Source: Acidobacteriaceae bacterium (GTDB taxonomy: Bacteria > Acidobacteriota > Terriglobia > Terriglobales > Acidobacteriaceae). From it: a stretch of DNA of 64,000 nt. The translations under genes were made by a program, and so were the position numbers. Every line of letters begins with the position of its first letter. The stretch's first letter is position 1. Shown here piece by piece: positions 43,141 through 55,161 of the stretch. The stretch lies in the NCBI GenBank assembly GCA_030041045.1, contig JASHOQ010000131.1, positions 1-64,000 on the forward strand. Reading direction: 5' to 3'. A model generated the notes under the pieces. It saw only the letters and a program-made list of their open reading frames with translations, was not told the origin of the DNA and ran no database searches.

Positions 43141-43971
43141 ATGGTCCGCGCCACCCCCAGAACGGTCGAGCTGACGCCGGTCACCGAGTGGGAAGACGGT
43201 GCGGTGCGCGCCGTGGACGATTTTCTTGCCGCCGAGGAGCCGCTCGAAATCCGCGTGCAGGGGCGTCCACTCACCGTGACCATGCGCACGCCGGGCAACG
43301 ACTGCGAGCTGGCGGCAGGCTTCCTGTGGACCGAGGGAATCATCGACAGGCCGGAGCAGATTGCCTCACTGCGCGAGCCGGAGCCGGGCGAAGGCGCGTC
43401 GGGCAACGTCGTTCAAGTGGAACTCAAACAGCGGCTCCTGCAGCCCGCCGACCTGCAACGCAATTTCTTTGCCGCCTCAAGCTGCGGCATCTGCGGCAAG
43501 GCTTCCATTGAAGCCATTCGCGTGCGCGGCCTGCGCGCGCCCAATCCTGCGTTGCGTTTGGACGCGGGGGTTTTCTGCGAACTTCCGGCGCGGCTGCGTG
43601 AGCGCCAATCTACCTTCGACCGCACCGGCGGCCTGCATGCTGCGGCGCTCTTTGATGCTTCGGGCGCGCTGCTCGAAGTGCGCGAAGATATCGGCCGCCA
43701 TAACGCCGTGGACAAGATCGTGGGCTGGGCGCTGCTCGCGGGTAAGCTTCCGCTCTCAGAGCATGTGCTTATGGTGAGCGGACGCGGCGGATTTGAAATT
43801 GTGCAGAAGGCGCTCGCCGCCGGAATTCCCGTCGTGGCCTCGGTCTCCGCGCCTTCGAGCCTGGCCGTCAAGCTGGCCCGCGAGATGAGTCTCACCCTGG
43901 TCGGCTTTCTGCGCGGGCGCCGCTTCGTGGTTTACTCCGGACAGGAGCGCTGTCTTCCCGCTGCTCGCTGA
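43141..43971 (+). CDS. fdhD: Formate dehydrogenase accessory sulfurtransferase FdhD
   Basis: FdhD passes sulfur from a cysteine desulfurase to the molybdenum cofactor, a step needed for active formate dehydrogenase. The 276-residue protein has EEPLEIRVQGRPLTVTMRTP and GNDCELAAGFLWTEGII at the N-terminus, the sulfur-carrying Cys115/Cys118 pair in SSCGICGKASIE, then FDRTGGLHAAALFD, REDIGRHNAVDKIVGWAL and SGRGGFEIVQKALAAGIPVV. It lies directly upstream of a DUF1641 gene and the alpha subunit it would serve, about 150 bp apart. Confidence 0.96.
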   Translation: MVRATPRTVELTPVTEWEDGAVRAVDDFLAAEEPLEIRVQGRPLTVTMRTPGNDCELAAGFLWTEGIIDRPEQIASLREPEPGEGASGNVVQVELKQRLLQPADLQRNFFAASSCGICGKASIEAIRVRGLRAPNPALRLDAGVFCELPARLRERQSTFDRTGGLHAAALFDASGALLEVREDIGRHNAVDKIVGWALLAGKLPLSEHVLMVSGRGGFEIVQKALAAGIPVVASVSAPSSLAVKLAREMSLTLVGFLRGRRFVVYSGQERCLPAAR

Positions 43972-44125
43972 TTGCGGCGGAGCTGAATCGCGGAGCACCT
44001 GGGATTTCCGCAATTCCCATCCCGCCCGCCACGGGAGTATGCTCGAATCCACGCGGTAGCACTGCGACACGGAAGTCAGGCAGCGAGCATTCGATTCCCC
44101 GGTTCCTGCATGAGGAGACAATCCC

Positions 44126-44623
44126 ATGGCTCAGCCCATTCCGTTGGAAGCGCCTCCACGCGACTTGCGCAAGGAAAGAATCGAGCGGCTTGAGGCGGCG
44201 CGAGTGGAACACGCCGACGCTCTTGTCGAGGCCTACGAGCTGATCGGACAACTGCACACGAGCCGCACGCTTGAGCTGCTGCGCGGCGCGCTGGCCGCGC
44301 GCGGCGACCTGGCAGCGACCGTGGCCACAGCGGCCGATTCGCCCGAGGGCGTGAACGCCGTGCGCAATCTCATTCTGCTGGCCAAGATGCTGGGCTCGAT
44401 CGATTCGCGGGTGATGGAAAGCTACGTCGACGCGGTCATCGGCTCGGTGGGCCAGCCGCCGGATGCTGCTGCCGGGCCGCCGGGCATTTTCACCGTGCTC
44501 AACCAGCTTCGCCGGCGCGAAGTGCGGCGCGCGCTTGCGCTCGTGAACCGCTTCCTTGAAATTTTCGGCACGCGCCTGGGCCAGATCCGCGCCAACGAAG
44601 CGAAAGGAGATGGCGGAGCATAA
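44126..44623 (+). CDS. DUF1641 protein, formate dehydrogenase partner
   Basis: A 165-residue helical protein of the DUF1641 family. The central LHTSRTLELLRGALAARGDL and GVNAVRNLILLAKMLGSID fit the family pattern. GAGGAG precedes the ATG by eight bases. In Bacillus the DUF1641 proteins YjgD and YrhD are encoded with the formate dehydrogenase-like YjgC and YrhE, which also lack NADH-reacting subunits. The same pairing here, with a 56-bp gap to the alpha subunit gene, suggests it is the partner subunit linking that enzyme to its electron acceptor, probably at the membrane. Confidence 0.88.
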   Translation: MAQPIPLEAPPRDLRKERIERLEAARVEHADALVEAYELIGQLHTSRTLELLRGALAARGDLAATVATAADSPEGVNAVRNLILLAKMLGSIDSRVMESYVDAVIGSVGQPPDAAAGPPGIFTVLNQLRRREVRRALALVNRFLEIFGTRLGQIRANEAKGDGGA

Positions 44624-44679
44624 CCGCGGCCGGTCGCGTCCGTGTGACGTGATCGCTTCGGCGCGCCATCCAAGTTCCT

Positions 44680-47600
44680 ATGAGCCTCGAGAAGCGACTC
44701 CTCAACACGCCTTTGGAAATGGACCCGGACGTCACCCTTGTGCTCGACGGGGCCACGGTGCCGGCCACGCAGGGAGAGCTGCTCATCGAGGCTATCAATC
44801 GCGCTAGCCCCAAGCGGCATCTCGCGCAAGTTTGCTATCACCCGCAGATGGGACCCATTGAGACCTGCGATACCTGCATGGTTGAAGTGAACGGCAAGCT
44901 GGTGCGCGCCTGCGCCACGCTGGTGGCTGCGGAGATGAACGTGCTCACCGCAAGCGCGCGCGCTGACCAGGCGCAGCGCGAGGCCTTTGACCGCATACTC
45001 AGGAATCACGATCTCTACTGCACCGTCTGCGACAACAACAATCACAACTGCACGATTCATAACACCACGGAGCATCTGCGCGTCGATCATCAGTCCGAAC
45101 CGTTCAAGCCCAAGCCGTACCCTCAGGATCACTCCAATCCTTTTTATCGCTACGATCCCAGCCAGTGCATCCTCTGCGGGCGCTGCGTGGAAGCCTGCCA
45201 GAACGTGGAGGTGAACGAGACCCTCACCATCAACTGGGAGTCAGACCATCCCCGCGTGCTGTGGGACGGCGGCGAGAAGATCGAGGGCTCGTCGTGCGTC
45301 TCCTGCGGCCACTGCGTGACGGTTTGCCCGTGCAATGCGCTCATGGAAAAATCGATGCTCGGCCAGGCCGGCCTTTTTACGGACCTGCCGCGCGCGGCGC
45401 TTGACCGCATGATCAGCGCGGTCAAAGCGGTCGAGCCCGACACGGGATTCGCACCCATCCTGGCCGTTTCGAACGCCGAAGCCGCCATGCGCGCGCAGTT
45501 GACCAAAAAAACCAAAACCGTATGCACCTACTGCGGCGTAGGCTGCTCCTTCGACGTGTGGACGCGCGGCCGTCACATTCTCAAGATCGAGCCCGCCGAG
45601 GGCCCGGCGAACGGAATCTCCACCTGCGTGAAAGGCAAGTTCGCCTGGGACTACGTGAACGCGCCGGACCGGCTGACGCATCCGCTGATCCGCGCGCGGA
45701 ACGCACAAGGACACGACGAGTTTCGCGAAGCCACCTGGGACGAGGCGCTCGCGCTCATCGCCGAGCGATTCACGGAGATCAAGCGCAAGCACGGCGCCGA
45801 TGCGCTGGCCTTCATTGCTTCTTCGAAATGCACCAACGAGGAAAGCTACCTGATGCAGAAGCTGGCGCGCGCGGTCATCGGCACCAACAACGTGGACAAC
45901 TGCTCGCGCTATTGCCAGACACCGGCCACCATGGGCCTGAAGCGCACCGTGGGCTACGGCGGCGACACGGGAACGATCCAGGACATCGAGCGCGCCGGCC
46001 TCATCATTCTTGTGGGATCAAACACCGCCGAAAGCCATCCCGTCATCGCCACGCGCATCAAGCGCTCGCACAAGTTCCGCGGCCAGCGGCTCATCGTGGC
46101 CGATCTGCGCAAGCATGAGATGGCCGAGCGCGCCGACCTCTTCATTCGCCCCGCGCCCTCGACGGACGCGGTGTGGATCAACGCCGTGGCCCGGTACATT
46201 CTCGACCAGGGCTGGCACAGGCAAAAGTTCATCGACAAATGGGTGAACAACTTTGCCGAGTATAAAAAATCGCTCACGCCCTACACGCTCGAGTTCGCCG
46301 AGAAACGCACCGGCATTGCTGCGAAGACGCTTGAGCAGATCGCCCGCGAGATTGTGCAGGCAGACGGCGTGTGCGTGCTCTGGGCCATGGGCGTCACGCA
46401 GCACTGCGGCGGATCGGATACTTCCACCTCCATCTCCAACCTGCTCTTACTCACCGGCAATTACATGCGCCCCGGCGCGGGTTCGTATCCCATGCGCGGC
46501 CACAACAACGTGCAGGGCACCAGCGATTTCGGCTCCATGCCCAATGTGTATTCCGGTTATCAGGAAGTCGAAGACGCGGCGATCCGCGCCAAGTTTGAAG
46601 CCGCGTGGGGCGTCCCGCTGCCGCCGAAAAAGGGCCTCGACAACCACGAGATGATCCAGGCCGTGCACGACGGCAAGCTGAAATGCATTTACCTCAAGGG
46701 CGAGGACACGATCACCTCGGACGCCAACGCCAATGACGTCGCCCGCGCGCTTACCGACCTTGAATTTCTCGTGGTGCAGGACGTGAATTTCTCCCAGACC
46801 GCGCGCTTTGCCGATGTGGTTCTGCCCGCTTCGCCCTCGCTCGAGAAAGAAGGCACCTTCACCAACACCGAGCGGCGCATCCAGCGCCTTTACCGCGTCT
46901 TTGCGCCGCTCGGCGACTCGAAACCCGACTGGGAGATTATTCAACTGATCGCCAATCGCCTGGGCGCGGGCTGGAATTACCGGCATCCCTCGGAAGTGAT
47001 GGAGGAGATTGCCGCGCTCACGCCTATCTTTGCCGGCGTGACCTACGAGCGCCTGGAAGGCTACAAGTCGCTGCACTGGCCGGTTGAAAAAAGCGGCAAG
47101 GATTCGCCGCTTCTGTTCCTAGAAAAATTTCCCTTTCCTGACGGCAAGGCGAAGTTCTACCCGGTGGAATGGATCGAACCCTGCGAAGAGACCACGCCGG
47201 AGATCGCGCCGCACCTGAACAACGGCCGGCTGCTGGAGCACTTTGAGCAGGGCGCCATGACCTATCGCTCCAAGGGGATTCGCGAGATTACGCCGACGAA
47301 CTTCGTTGAAGTCTCTCCGGAACTTGCGCGGGAAAAGAATCTCTCGAACGGCAGCGTAGTGCACTTGAAAAGCCTCCACGGCGAAGTCACCGTACCGGTA
47401 GTGGTCACAGACCGCGTGGCCGGCACGCAGGTGTACATGCCGCTCAATTCGGTTGACCAGCCCGTGAACCGGCTCACCGGCTCGAAGGTGGACCGGGCCA
47501 CGCATACGCCGGCGTACAAGGAGACCGCGGTGCAGATGACGGTGCTCCAGGAAAAAGGGCCCAACCCGCTGCCGCCCGGCAACTTTCGCCACGGCCATCG

Positions 47601-47733
47601 CACCCCGCAGAGCGGCGTGGAGGTGGAGCGCAAATGGCAGCGCGCGGATTACCGCCTGCCGGGCGATGAGGCCGGTTATGGTCTCGTCCAGATCAAAACG
47701 CAGGCGGGGCTTCCGCAGGAGGCGCCGAAGTAG
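44680..47733 (+). CDS. Molybdopterin formate dehydrogenase alpha subunit (YjgC/YrhE type, Cys form)
   Basis: A 1017-residue oxidoreductase. Residues ~15-90 are a 2Fe-2S ferredoxin domain (Cys52, Cys63, Cys66, Cys78), followed by a His/Cys cluster site (HDLYCTVCDNNNHNC), two 4Fe-4S sites (CILCGRCVEACQNV; CVSCGHCVTVCPC) and the bis-MGD domain with its own cluster (CTYCGVGCSFDVW, then CVKGKFAWDY). The Mo ligand is Cys412 in NNVDNCSRYCQTPATMGL. The His that follows selenocysteine or cysteine in well-studied formate dehydrogenases is Gln413 here, as I recall for the Bacillus YjgC/YrhE clade. With fdhD and DUF1641 beside it, formate oxidation is the best prediction; another substrate is possible. 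No diaphorase subunit is present. Confidence 0.92.
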   Translation: MSLEKRLLNTPLEMDPDVTLVLDGATVPATQGELLIEAINRASPKRHLAQVCYHPQMGPIETCDTCMVEVNGKLVRACATLVAAEMNVLTASARADQAQREAFDRILRNHDLYCTVCDNNNHNCTIHNTTEHLRVDHQSEPFKPKPYPQDHSNPFYRYDPSQCILCGRCVEACQNVEVNETLTINWESDHPRVLWDGGEKIEGSSCVSCGHCVTVCPCNALMEKSMLGQAGLFTDLPRAALDRMISAVKAVEPDTGFAPILAVSNAEAAMRAQLTKKTKTVCTYCGVGCSFDVWTRGRHILKIEPAEGPANGISTCVKGKFAWDYVNAPDRLTHPLIRARNAQGHDEFREATWDEALALIAERFTEIKRKHGADALAFIASSKCTNEESYLMQKLARAVIGTNNVDNCSRYCQTPATMGLKRTVGYGGDTGTIQDIERAGLIILVGSNTAESHPVIATRIKRSHKFRGQRLIVADLRKHEMAERADLFIRPAPSTDAVWINAVARYILDQGWHRQKFIDKWVNNFAEYKKSLTPYTLEFAEKRTGIAAKTLEQIAREIVQADGVCVLWAMGVTQHCGGSDTSTSISNLLLLTGNYMRPGAGSYPMRGHNNVQGTSDFGSMPNVYSGYQEVEDAAIRAKFEAAWGVPLPPKKGLDNHEMIQAVHDGKLKCIYLKGEDTITSDANANDVARALTDLEFLVVQDVNFSQTARFADVVLPASPSLEKEGTFTNTERRIQRLYRVFAPLGDSKPDWEIIQLIANRLGAGWNYRHPSEVMEEIAALTPIFAGVTYERLEGYKSLHWPVEKSGKDSPLLFLEKFPFPDGKAKFYPVEWIEPCEETTPEIAPHLNNGRLLEHFEQGAMTYRSKGIREITPTNFVEVSPELAREKNLSNGSVVHLKSLHGEVTVPVVVTDRVAGTQVYMPLNSVDQPVNRLTGSKVDRATHTPAYKETAVQMTVLQEKGPNPLPPGNFRHGHRTPQSGVEVERKWQRADYRLPGDEAGYGLVQIKTQAGLPQEAPK

Positions 47734-47990
47734 CCAGGACGCAACCATCGCGGATGCGTGGTCGGCAGTCACTCGTGTAGGGAGCGCCGGGAATGGCTCA
47801 GATGCGGTTCTGGAGGATTCTTTGCTTGGGATGCTCCCGTAGGGAGCGCCGAAAATAGCCCAGGGCGCAAGCCCTGGGAACCCGGGCGAAGATCTTGCCC
47901 GCCGTCCCGTAGGGACGGCCGACTTTCCCTAAACTCCTTCTCCAGGAGATGGTTAGCGCCGAATCAGCCGGATTCCACAGGCATTTTCTT
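47734..47990. repeat. Intergenic repeat block (GTAGGGAGCGCCG / CCCAGGGCGCAAGCCCTGGG)
   Basis: Two units begin GTAGGGAGCGCCG (47778 and 47840). The second continues into the palindrome CCCAGGGCGCAAGCCCTGGG (47859-47878), then a third palindrome GCCGTCCCGTAGGGACGGC (47901-47919). Related pieces occur near 17757-17826 and 61793-61930. No gene is present between the fdh alpha subunit and the imuA promoter. Confidence 0.75.
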
Positions 47991-48054
47991 TTGACAAGCG
48001 CAAGGAATGGAGCGAATCTATATAGGCGAATAAAAAGCGAATATACGAGTTCGC
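47991..48054 (+). promoter_or_regulatory. imuA promoter with possible SOS operator
   Basis: TTGACA at 47991 makes a consensus -35; -10 candidates (AATCTA, TATATA) follow with wide spacing. Three direct GCGAAT repeats at 48012, 48026 and 48037 overlap and follow the -10 area, and the last forms an inverted repeat GCGAA-N8-TTCGC (48037-48054) ending four bases before the ATG. Repressor binding there would block imuA. The match to LexA boxes of other phyla is incomplete, so the regulator is not proved. Confidence 0.5.
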
Positions 48055-48057
48055 CCC

Positions 48058-48945
48058 ATGCCTTCCGCTGCCGCCCTTCGCCTCACCATCGAGCGCTCTC
48101 TTGAACGCCGCTTTCCCGCTGCGCTTACTCCCGCGCCGCGCGCCGTGCGCGAAACGGCGGCCACGGGCATTGCCGAGGTGGACGCGCACCTGGAGGGCGG
48201 ATTGCCGGTGGGCGCCATCAGCGAGCTAACCGGGCCTGCGTCCTCGGGCCGGACGAGCCTGGCGTTGGCTTTCGTGGCGCGCCGCACGAGGGAGGGTCCG
48301 GCGGAAGGCCGCGCCTGCGCCTGGGTGGATGCGAGCGACGCCTTCGATCCCGAGTCGGCCGCAGCCGCGGGCGTGCTTCTGCCGCGACTGCTGTGGGTGC
48401 GCTGCTGGGATCAGAACAGGGCTGGGATCTCGCCCGCGCAGACAGGCAAAATTCGCGGCGCTCAAACTGCCGTTTGGACGCGGCCCGGCTGGACACATCT
48501 CGGCTGGGCTCATCTTGACCAGGCCCTGCGCGCCACCGATCTGCTGCTGCAGGCCGGCGGCTTTGCTGCCCTGGTGCTCGATCTGGGCAACATCGCACGT
48601 GAGCAGGGCAACCGCATTCCCCTGGCCACGTGGTTCCGCTTTCGCCAGGCCGCGGACCGCTCCCGCTCGAGCCTTGTGGTGCTGGGCCGCGCCTCGTATG
48701 CGCAGTCGGCCGCGGCCCTGGTGCTTGCGTGCCGGCCGTCGCGCTCTCTTGCCGCGGGAGAAACCGCGTTGCGCGGATTTCAATTTCAGATCGAGCGCCG
48801 CAGGGAGCGCTTTGAGCCGCTTCAAATTCGTGAGCGCAAACCAGTGCTCTCCACATGGAGCGCGGACGCGGCCTGGGACACGGCGGACGCGCGCTGGGAG
48901 ATCGACCGGACCAAAAAGCCGCGTGTGGGGGAGCGGCGTGCATGA
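48058..48945 (+). CDS. imuA: ImuA, RecA-like protein of the SOS mutagenesis cassette
   Basis: A 295-residue RecA-fold protein that works with ImuB and DnaE2 in damage-induced mutagenesis. The Walker A-like motif is TGPASSGRTSLALAFVARRT (residues ~59-78), preceded by EVDAHLEGGLPVGAISELTG, a typical ImuA/RecA-like opening. A Walker B-like strand is AALVLDLGN, and the HIDAEGAF-like segment of RecA is replaced by CAWVDASDAFDPE. Its TGA overlaps the imuB start (ATGA), so the genes are translationally coupled. The promoter region just upstream carries repeats that may form the SOS operator. Confidence 0.92.
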   Translation: MPSAAALRLTIERSLERRFPAALTPAPRAVRETAATGIAEVDAHLEGGLPVGAISELTGPASSGRTSLALAFVARRTREGPAEGRACAWVDASDAFDPESAAAAGVLLPRLLWVRCWDQNRAGISPAQTGKIRGAQTAVWTRPGWTHLGWAHLDQALRATDLLLQAGGFAALVLDLGNIAREQGNRIPLATWFRFRQAADRSRSSLVVLGRASYAQSAAALVLACRPSRSLAAGETALRGFQFQIERRRERFEPLQIRERKPVLSTWSADAAWDTADARWEIDRTKKPRVGERRA

Positions 48946-50595
48946 GCCGCACTCTTTATGCCTGCGCCCATGCCGCGGAGTTTCCCGCGCAGGCCCTCCT
49001 GCGCCTGCGCCCCGATCTGGCCGCGAAGCCGGTGGTGGTGCTCGAAGGCCAGCCGCCCAAAGAAACCGTCTGCGCGCTTAACCGGCAGGCGCGGCTGCGC
49101 GGCGCGGCCCTGGGCATGACCAAGCTCGAAATCGAAGAATTCGGCGGGTTCGTCCTGCTCCCGCGTTCCGTCGCCGGCGAAGCGGCTGCGCGCGCCGTCT
49201 TCCTCGAGTGCGCGGCGCAGTTTTCTCCGCGCATCGAAGAAGACAGTCGCGAGACCGCATGCGCCTTTGTGCTCGACATTGCCGGCACGGAACGGCTCTT
49301 CGGCCCTCCCGCGCAACTCGCCCGCCGGCTGCGCGCGGCGCTTGCCGCCGCCGGCTTTCGCGCTTCCATTGCCGTGAGCGCCAACTACCACGCGGCGCGC
49401 ATGAAAGCCGCGGCCGGCCGGGGTCCCCATCGACAGGAAACGCGCGGCATCGCCGTCATTCCCGCAGGCGAAGAGGCTGCGGCGCTCGAGAAACTGCCCA
49501 TTGCCGCACTTGAGCTCGAGGAAGAACACGAAGAGACGTTTGCGTTGTGGGGCATGCGCACGCTGGGCGAGCTGGCCCGCGCGCCGGAATCGGAACTGGT
49601 GACTCGGCTGGGCGCGGCGGCGCGCGCCTGGCGCCGGCTTGCGTGCGGCGAGGCCGAGCACACCTTTGCGCCCATCGAGCCCGAGCTGGCGCTTGAGGAG
49701 TTCTGCGAATTTGAAAATCCCGTCGACCAGATCGACTCGCTCCTCTTCATCGGCGCGCGCATGATCGATTGCCTCGCCCGCCGCGCGGAAGCACGCGCGC
49801 TCGCCCTGGCCGCGCTCACCCTCGATCTCAAGCTCGACTTGAAGCTCGAAGACGGCCGCGTGCCCCAACGCGTGTATCGCCGCGTGCTGCGCCCGGCCCT
49901 GCCCTCCACCGACCGCAAGTTTCTGCTCAAGCTGCTGCAACTCGAAATTGGCGCGCATCCGCCGCCGGCCGCGGTGGTTGCCCTCACGCTTGCCGCCGAA
50001 GCCGGCCGCGCGGGCAAGGTGCAGCTCGGCCTGTTTGTGCCCTCCGCCGACGGCGGACCTGAGCCCTCGCGCCTCGACGTGACGCTGGCGCGGCTCAAGG
50101 CCATGGTGGGCGAAGACCGCGTGGGCGCGCCCGCGCTTGAAGACACGCACCGCGCCGGCAGTTTTCGCATGGAAAGTTTTTCGGTCGCTCCTGCCGATCT
50201 GCCAAAAAACCGGGTGCCCCGCCCTCGGCACGCTTCTGTTGTTGTGCCTGGGGTGGGAGACCACAACGATGATTCGTCGGCGCAACCCCGCATGGCGCTG
50301 CGCCGCGTGCGCCCGCCTGCGCCGGTGCGCGTGGAGTTGTTCCCCACCCTCTCATCCAAAAACGGTGCAAGGGTGGGGCAACCGACTGTTTTTCGCGACG
50401 CGCAGAATCGCTTTGAAGTGGCGGCTGCCTACGGCCCGTGGCGCGCGAGCGGCTGCTGGTGGTCCGGCGAAGACTGGGACGACGAGGAGTGGGATGTGCT
50501 GGCCCGCGCGAGCGGCGGCGCAGGCGACGATACTCTCTTCGCCTGCCTGCTCGTCCGCGACCGCACGCGCAATGCCTGGCGCCTGGAGGCTTTTT

Positions 50596-50603
<8 letters not shown>
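48942..50603 (+). CDS. imuB: ImuB, inactive Y-family polymerase-like protein
   Basis: A 553-residue Y-family polymerase homologue that lacks the catalytic acids: the first-motif Asp position reads YACAHAAEFPAQ. Family stretches include PVVVLEGQPPKETVCALNRQ, GAALGMTKLEIEEF, CAFVLDIAGTERLFGPPAQL and LWGMRTLGELARAPESELVT. ImuB recruits DnaE2 to the clamp in other bacteria; a clamp-binding motif was not assigned. Two repeat elements of the GGGTGCCCCA family are inserted in frame in the C-terminal third (residues ~424-441 and ~467-482). The start ATG overlaps the imuA stop and the stop overlaps the dnaE2 start. Confidence 0.92.
50213..50384. repeat. Two GGGTGCCCCA-family palindromes inside imuB
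   Basis: GGGTGCCCCGCCCTCGGCAC ... GTGCCTGGGGTGGGA (50214-50259) and CCCCACCCTCTCATCC ... GGTGCAAGGGTGGGGCAAC (50343-50384) match the intergenic copies at 36568, 37046 and 41571. Both are read through without stop or frameshift and add about 16-18 residues each to the variable C-terminal region of ImuB. Confidence 0.75.
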
Positions 50604-53991
<3,388 letters not shown>

Positions 53992-54022
53992 GCAGGCCGC
54001 ATAGATGAACCGAGGCCGCGAA

Positions 54023-54099
54023 GGAGCCTCCCGGGGCTAAAGCCCCCAATACTCTATGCGACTCTTTCGGCACGGCTGAAGCCGTGCCCCTTCAAAAAA
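54023..54099. repeat. GGGGCTAAAGCCCC / GGCACGGCTGAAGCCGTGCC palindrome pair
   Basis: A full copy of the element (CTCCCGGGGCTAAAGCCCCC ... GGCACGGCTGAAGCCGTGCC, CCTTCAAAAA) in the convergent gap between dnaE2 and the metallophosphoesterase gene. It could double as a bidirectional transcription stop, but no proper T-run follows. Confidence 0.8.
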
Positions 54100-54117
54100 C
54101 CACGCATGCAACCAGCT

Positions 54118-55017
54118 CTACGCCGCCCTCAGCGTGAACACCGTGATCTCCGGCGGGCAATCGAAGCGGAAGGGAAGGCCCACCGTGCCCAGGCCGCGAT
54201 TCACGTAAAGCTGCATCCCTTGGAGGCGAAACCATCCCTCCACATATCTCCTGCCCATCGGCGGCAACTCCAGAGCGCCTACGAACGGCATGCGCACCTG
54301 GCCTCCGTGCGTGTGCCCGCTCACCATCATCGCCACGGCCTGGCCAGCCGGTTGCTTCAGCAGCGCATCGGCATAGTCGGGCGCGTGGCAGAGCAGAATC
54401 ACCGGCTCGTTGCCAAGGTGACGGATCTGCGGAGGAATCGCACGCTCCGGATCGGGCCGCCCTTCGATGGCATCGTCCAGCCCGGCCAGCCAGAAACGCG
54501 CGCCCGCGCGCTCGATGGGCAGGCACGCGTTCACCAGCACCGTCATGCCGTTATCGGCGAGCGCCCGCGCCACCAGGCCCGAATTCACCAGCACGTCATG
54601 ATTGCCCAGGATGGTATAGCGCAGGCGGCACTCCAGGCCGGCGAGGAGATTGGCGCACTGCCATGCGGAACTCTCGGCAAATTTTCGCGTGGTGACCCCC
54701 GCGGTAACGTAATCGCCGGTGAGAAAGACCGCATCCGGCTTCAACGCGTTGATGCGATCGACGGCGTGGCGGACAAACAAGGGCTCGGAAAACTCATCCA
54801 TGTGGATGTCGCTCAGCTGCGCGATGCGCATGCCGTCGAAAGCTGCGGCGAGGCCGGGAACATGAACCTCCTGCCGCGTGATCTCGATCCAGTGGCGCTC
54901 CCCTTCGCCCGCGTACAGCGCCAGGCCGGCCGCGCCCCACAGCGTGGCCTTGAGAAACCGGCGCCGCGTCAGTTTCGAACCTGTCGTCAAATCCGGGGAA
55001 GAGACAGAAACAGCCAT
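54118..55017 (-). CDS. Tat-exported metallophosphoesterase (YkuE-like)
   Basis: A 299-residue calcineurin-type phosphoesterase. The N-terminus has a twin-arginine signal (KLTRRRFLKATLWGAAGLAL). Metal-binding motifs are in order: RIAQLSDIHMDEF, AVFLTGDYVTAG, YTILGNHDVLVNSG, VILLCHAPDYAD and VSGHTHGGQVRMP. These match the YkuE/YaeI group, which in some bacteria cleaves lipid pyrophosphates, but the substrate cannot be read here. ATG at 55017 is used; an upstream ATG at 55044 has AGGAG three bases away and would add nine residues. It runs in the same direction as malQ, 144 bp downstream of it. Confidence 0.9.
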   Translation of the reverse strand: MAVSVSSPDLTTGSKLTRRRFLKATLWGAAGLALYAGEGERHWIEITRQEVHVPGLAAAFDGMRIAQLSDIHMDEFSEPLFVRHAVDRINALKPDAVFLTGDYVTAGVTTRKFAESSAWQCANLLAGLECRLRYTILGNHDVLVNSGLVARALADNGMTVLVNACLPIERAGARFWLAGLDDAIEGRPDPERAIPPQIRHLGNEPVILLCHAPDYADALLKQPAGQAVAMMVSGHTHGGQVRMPFVGALELPPMGRRYVEGWFRLQGMQLYVNRGLGTVGLPFRFDCPPEITVFTLRAA

Positions 55018-55161
55018 TCTCTCTATGGTATCGAATGAGACCATCAGCTCCTGAAAGATCGAGCCTGCCCGCGCATCGCGCAAAATCCTGTTGTGCAATC
55101 CTTCAGCAGCCACAATCCGTGCAGCCGAGTGCACATTCTTTGTGATGGAATCCAGCGGGAT

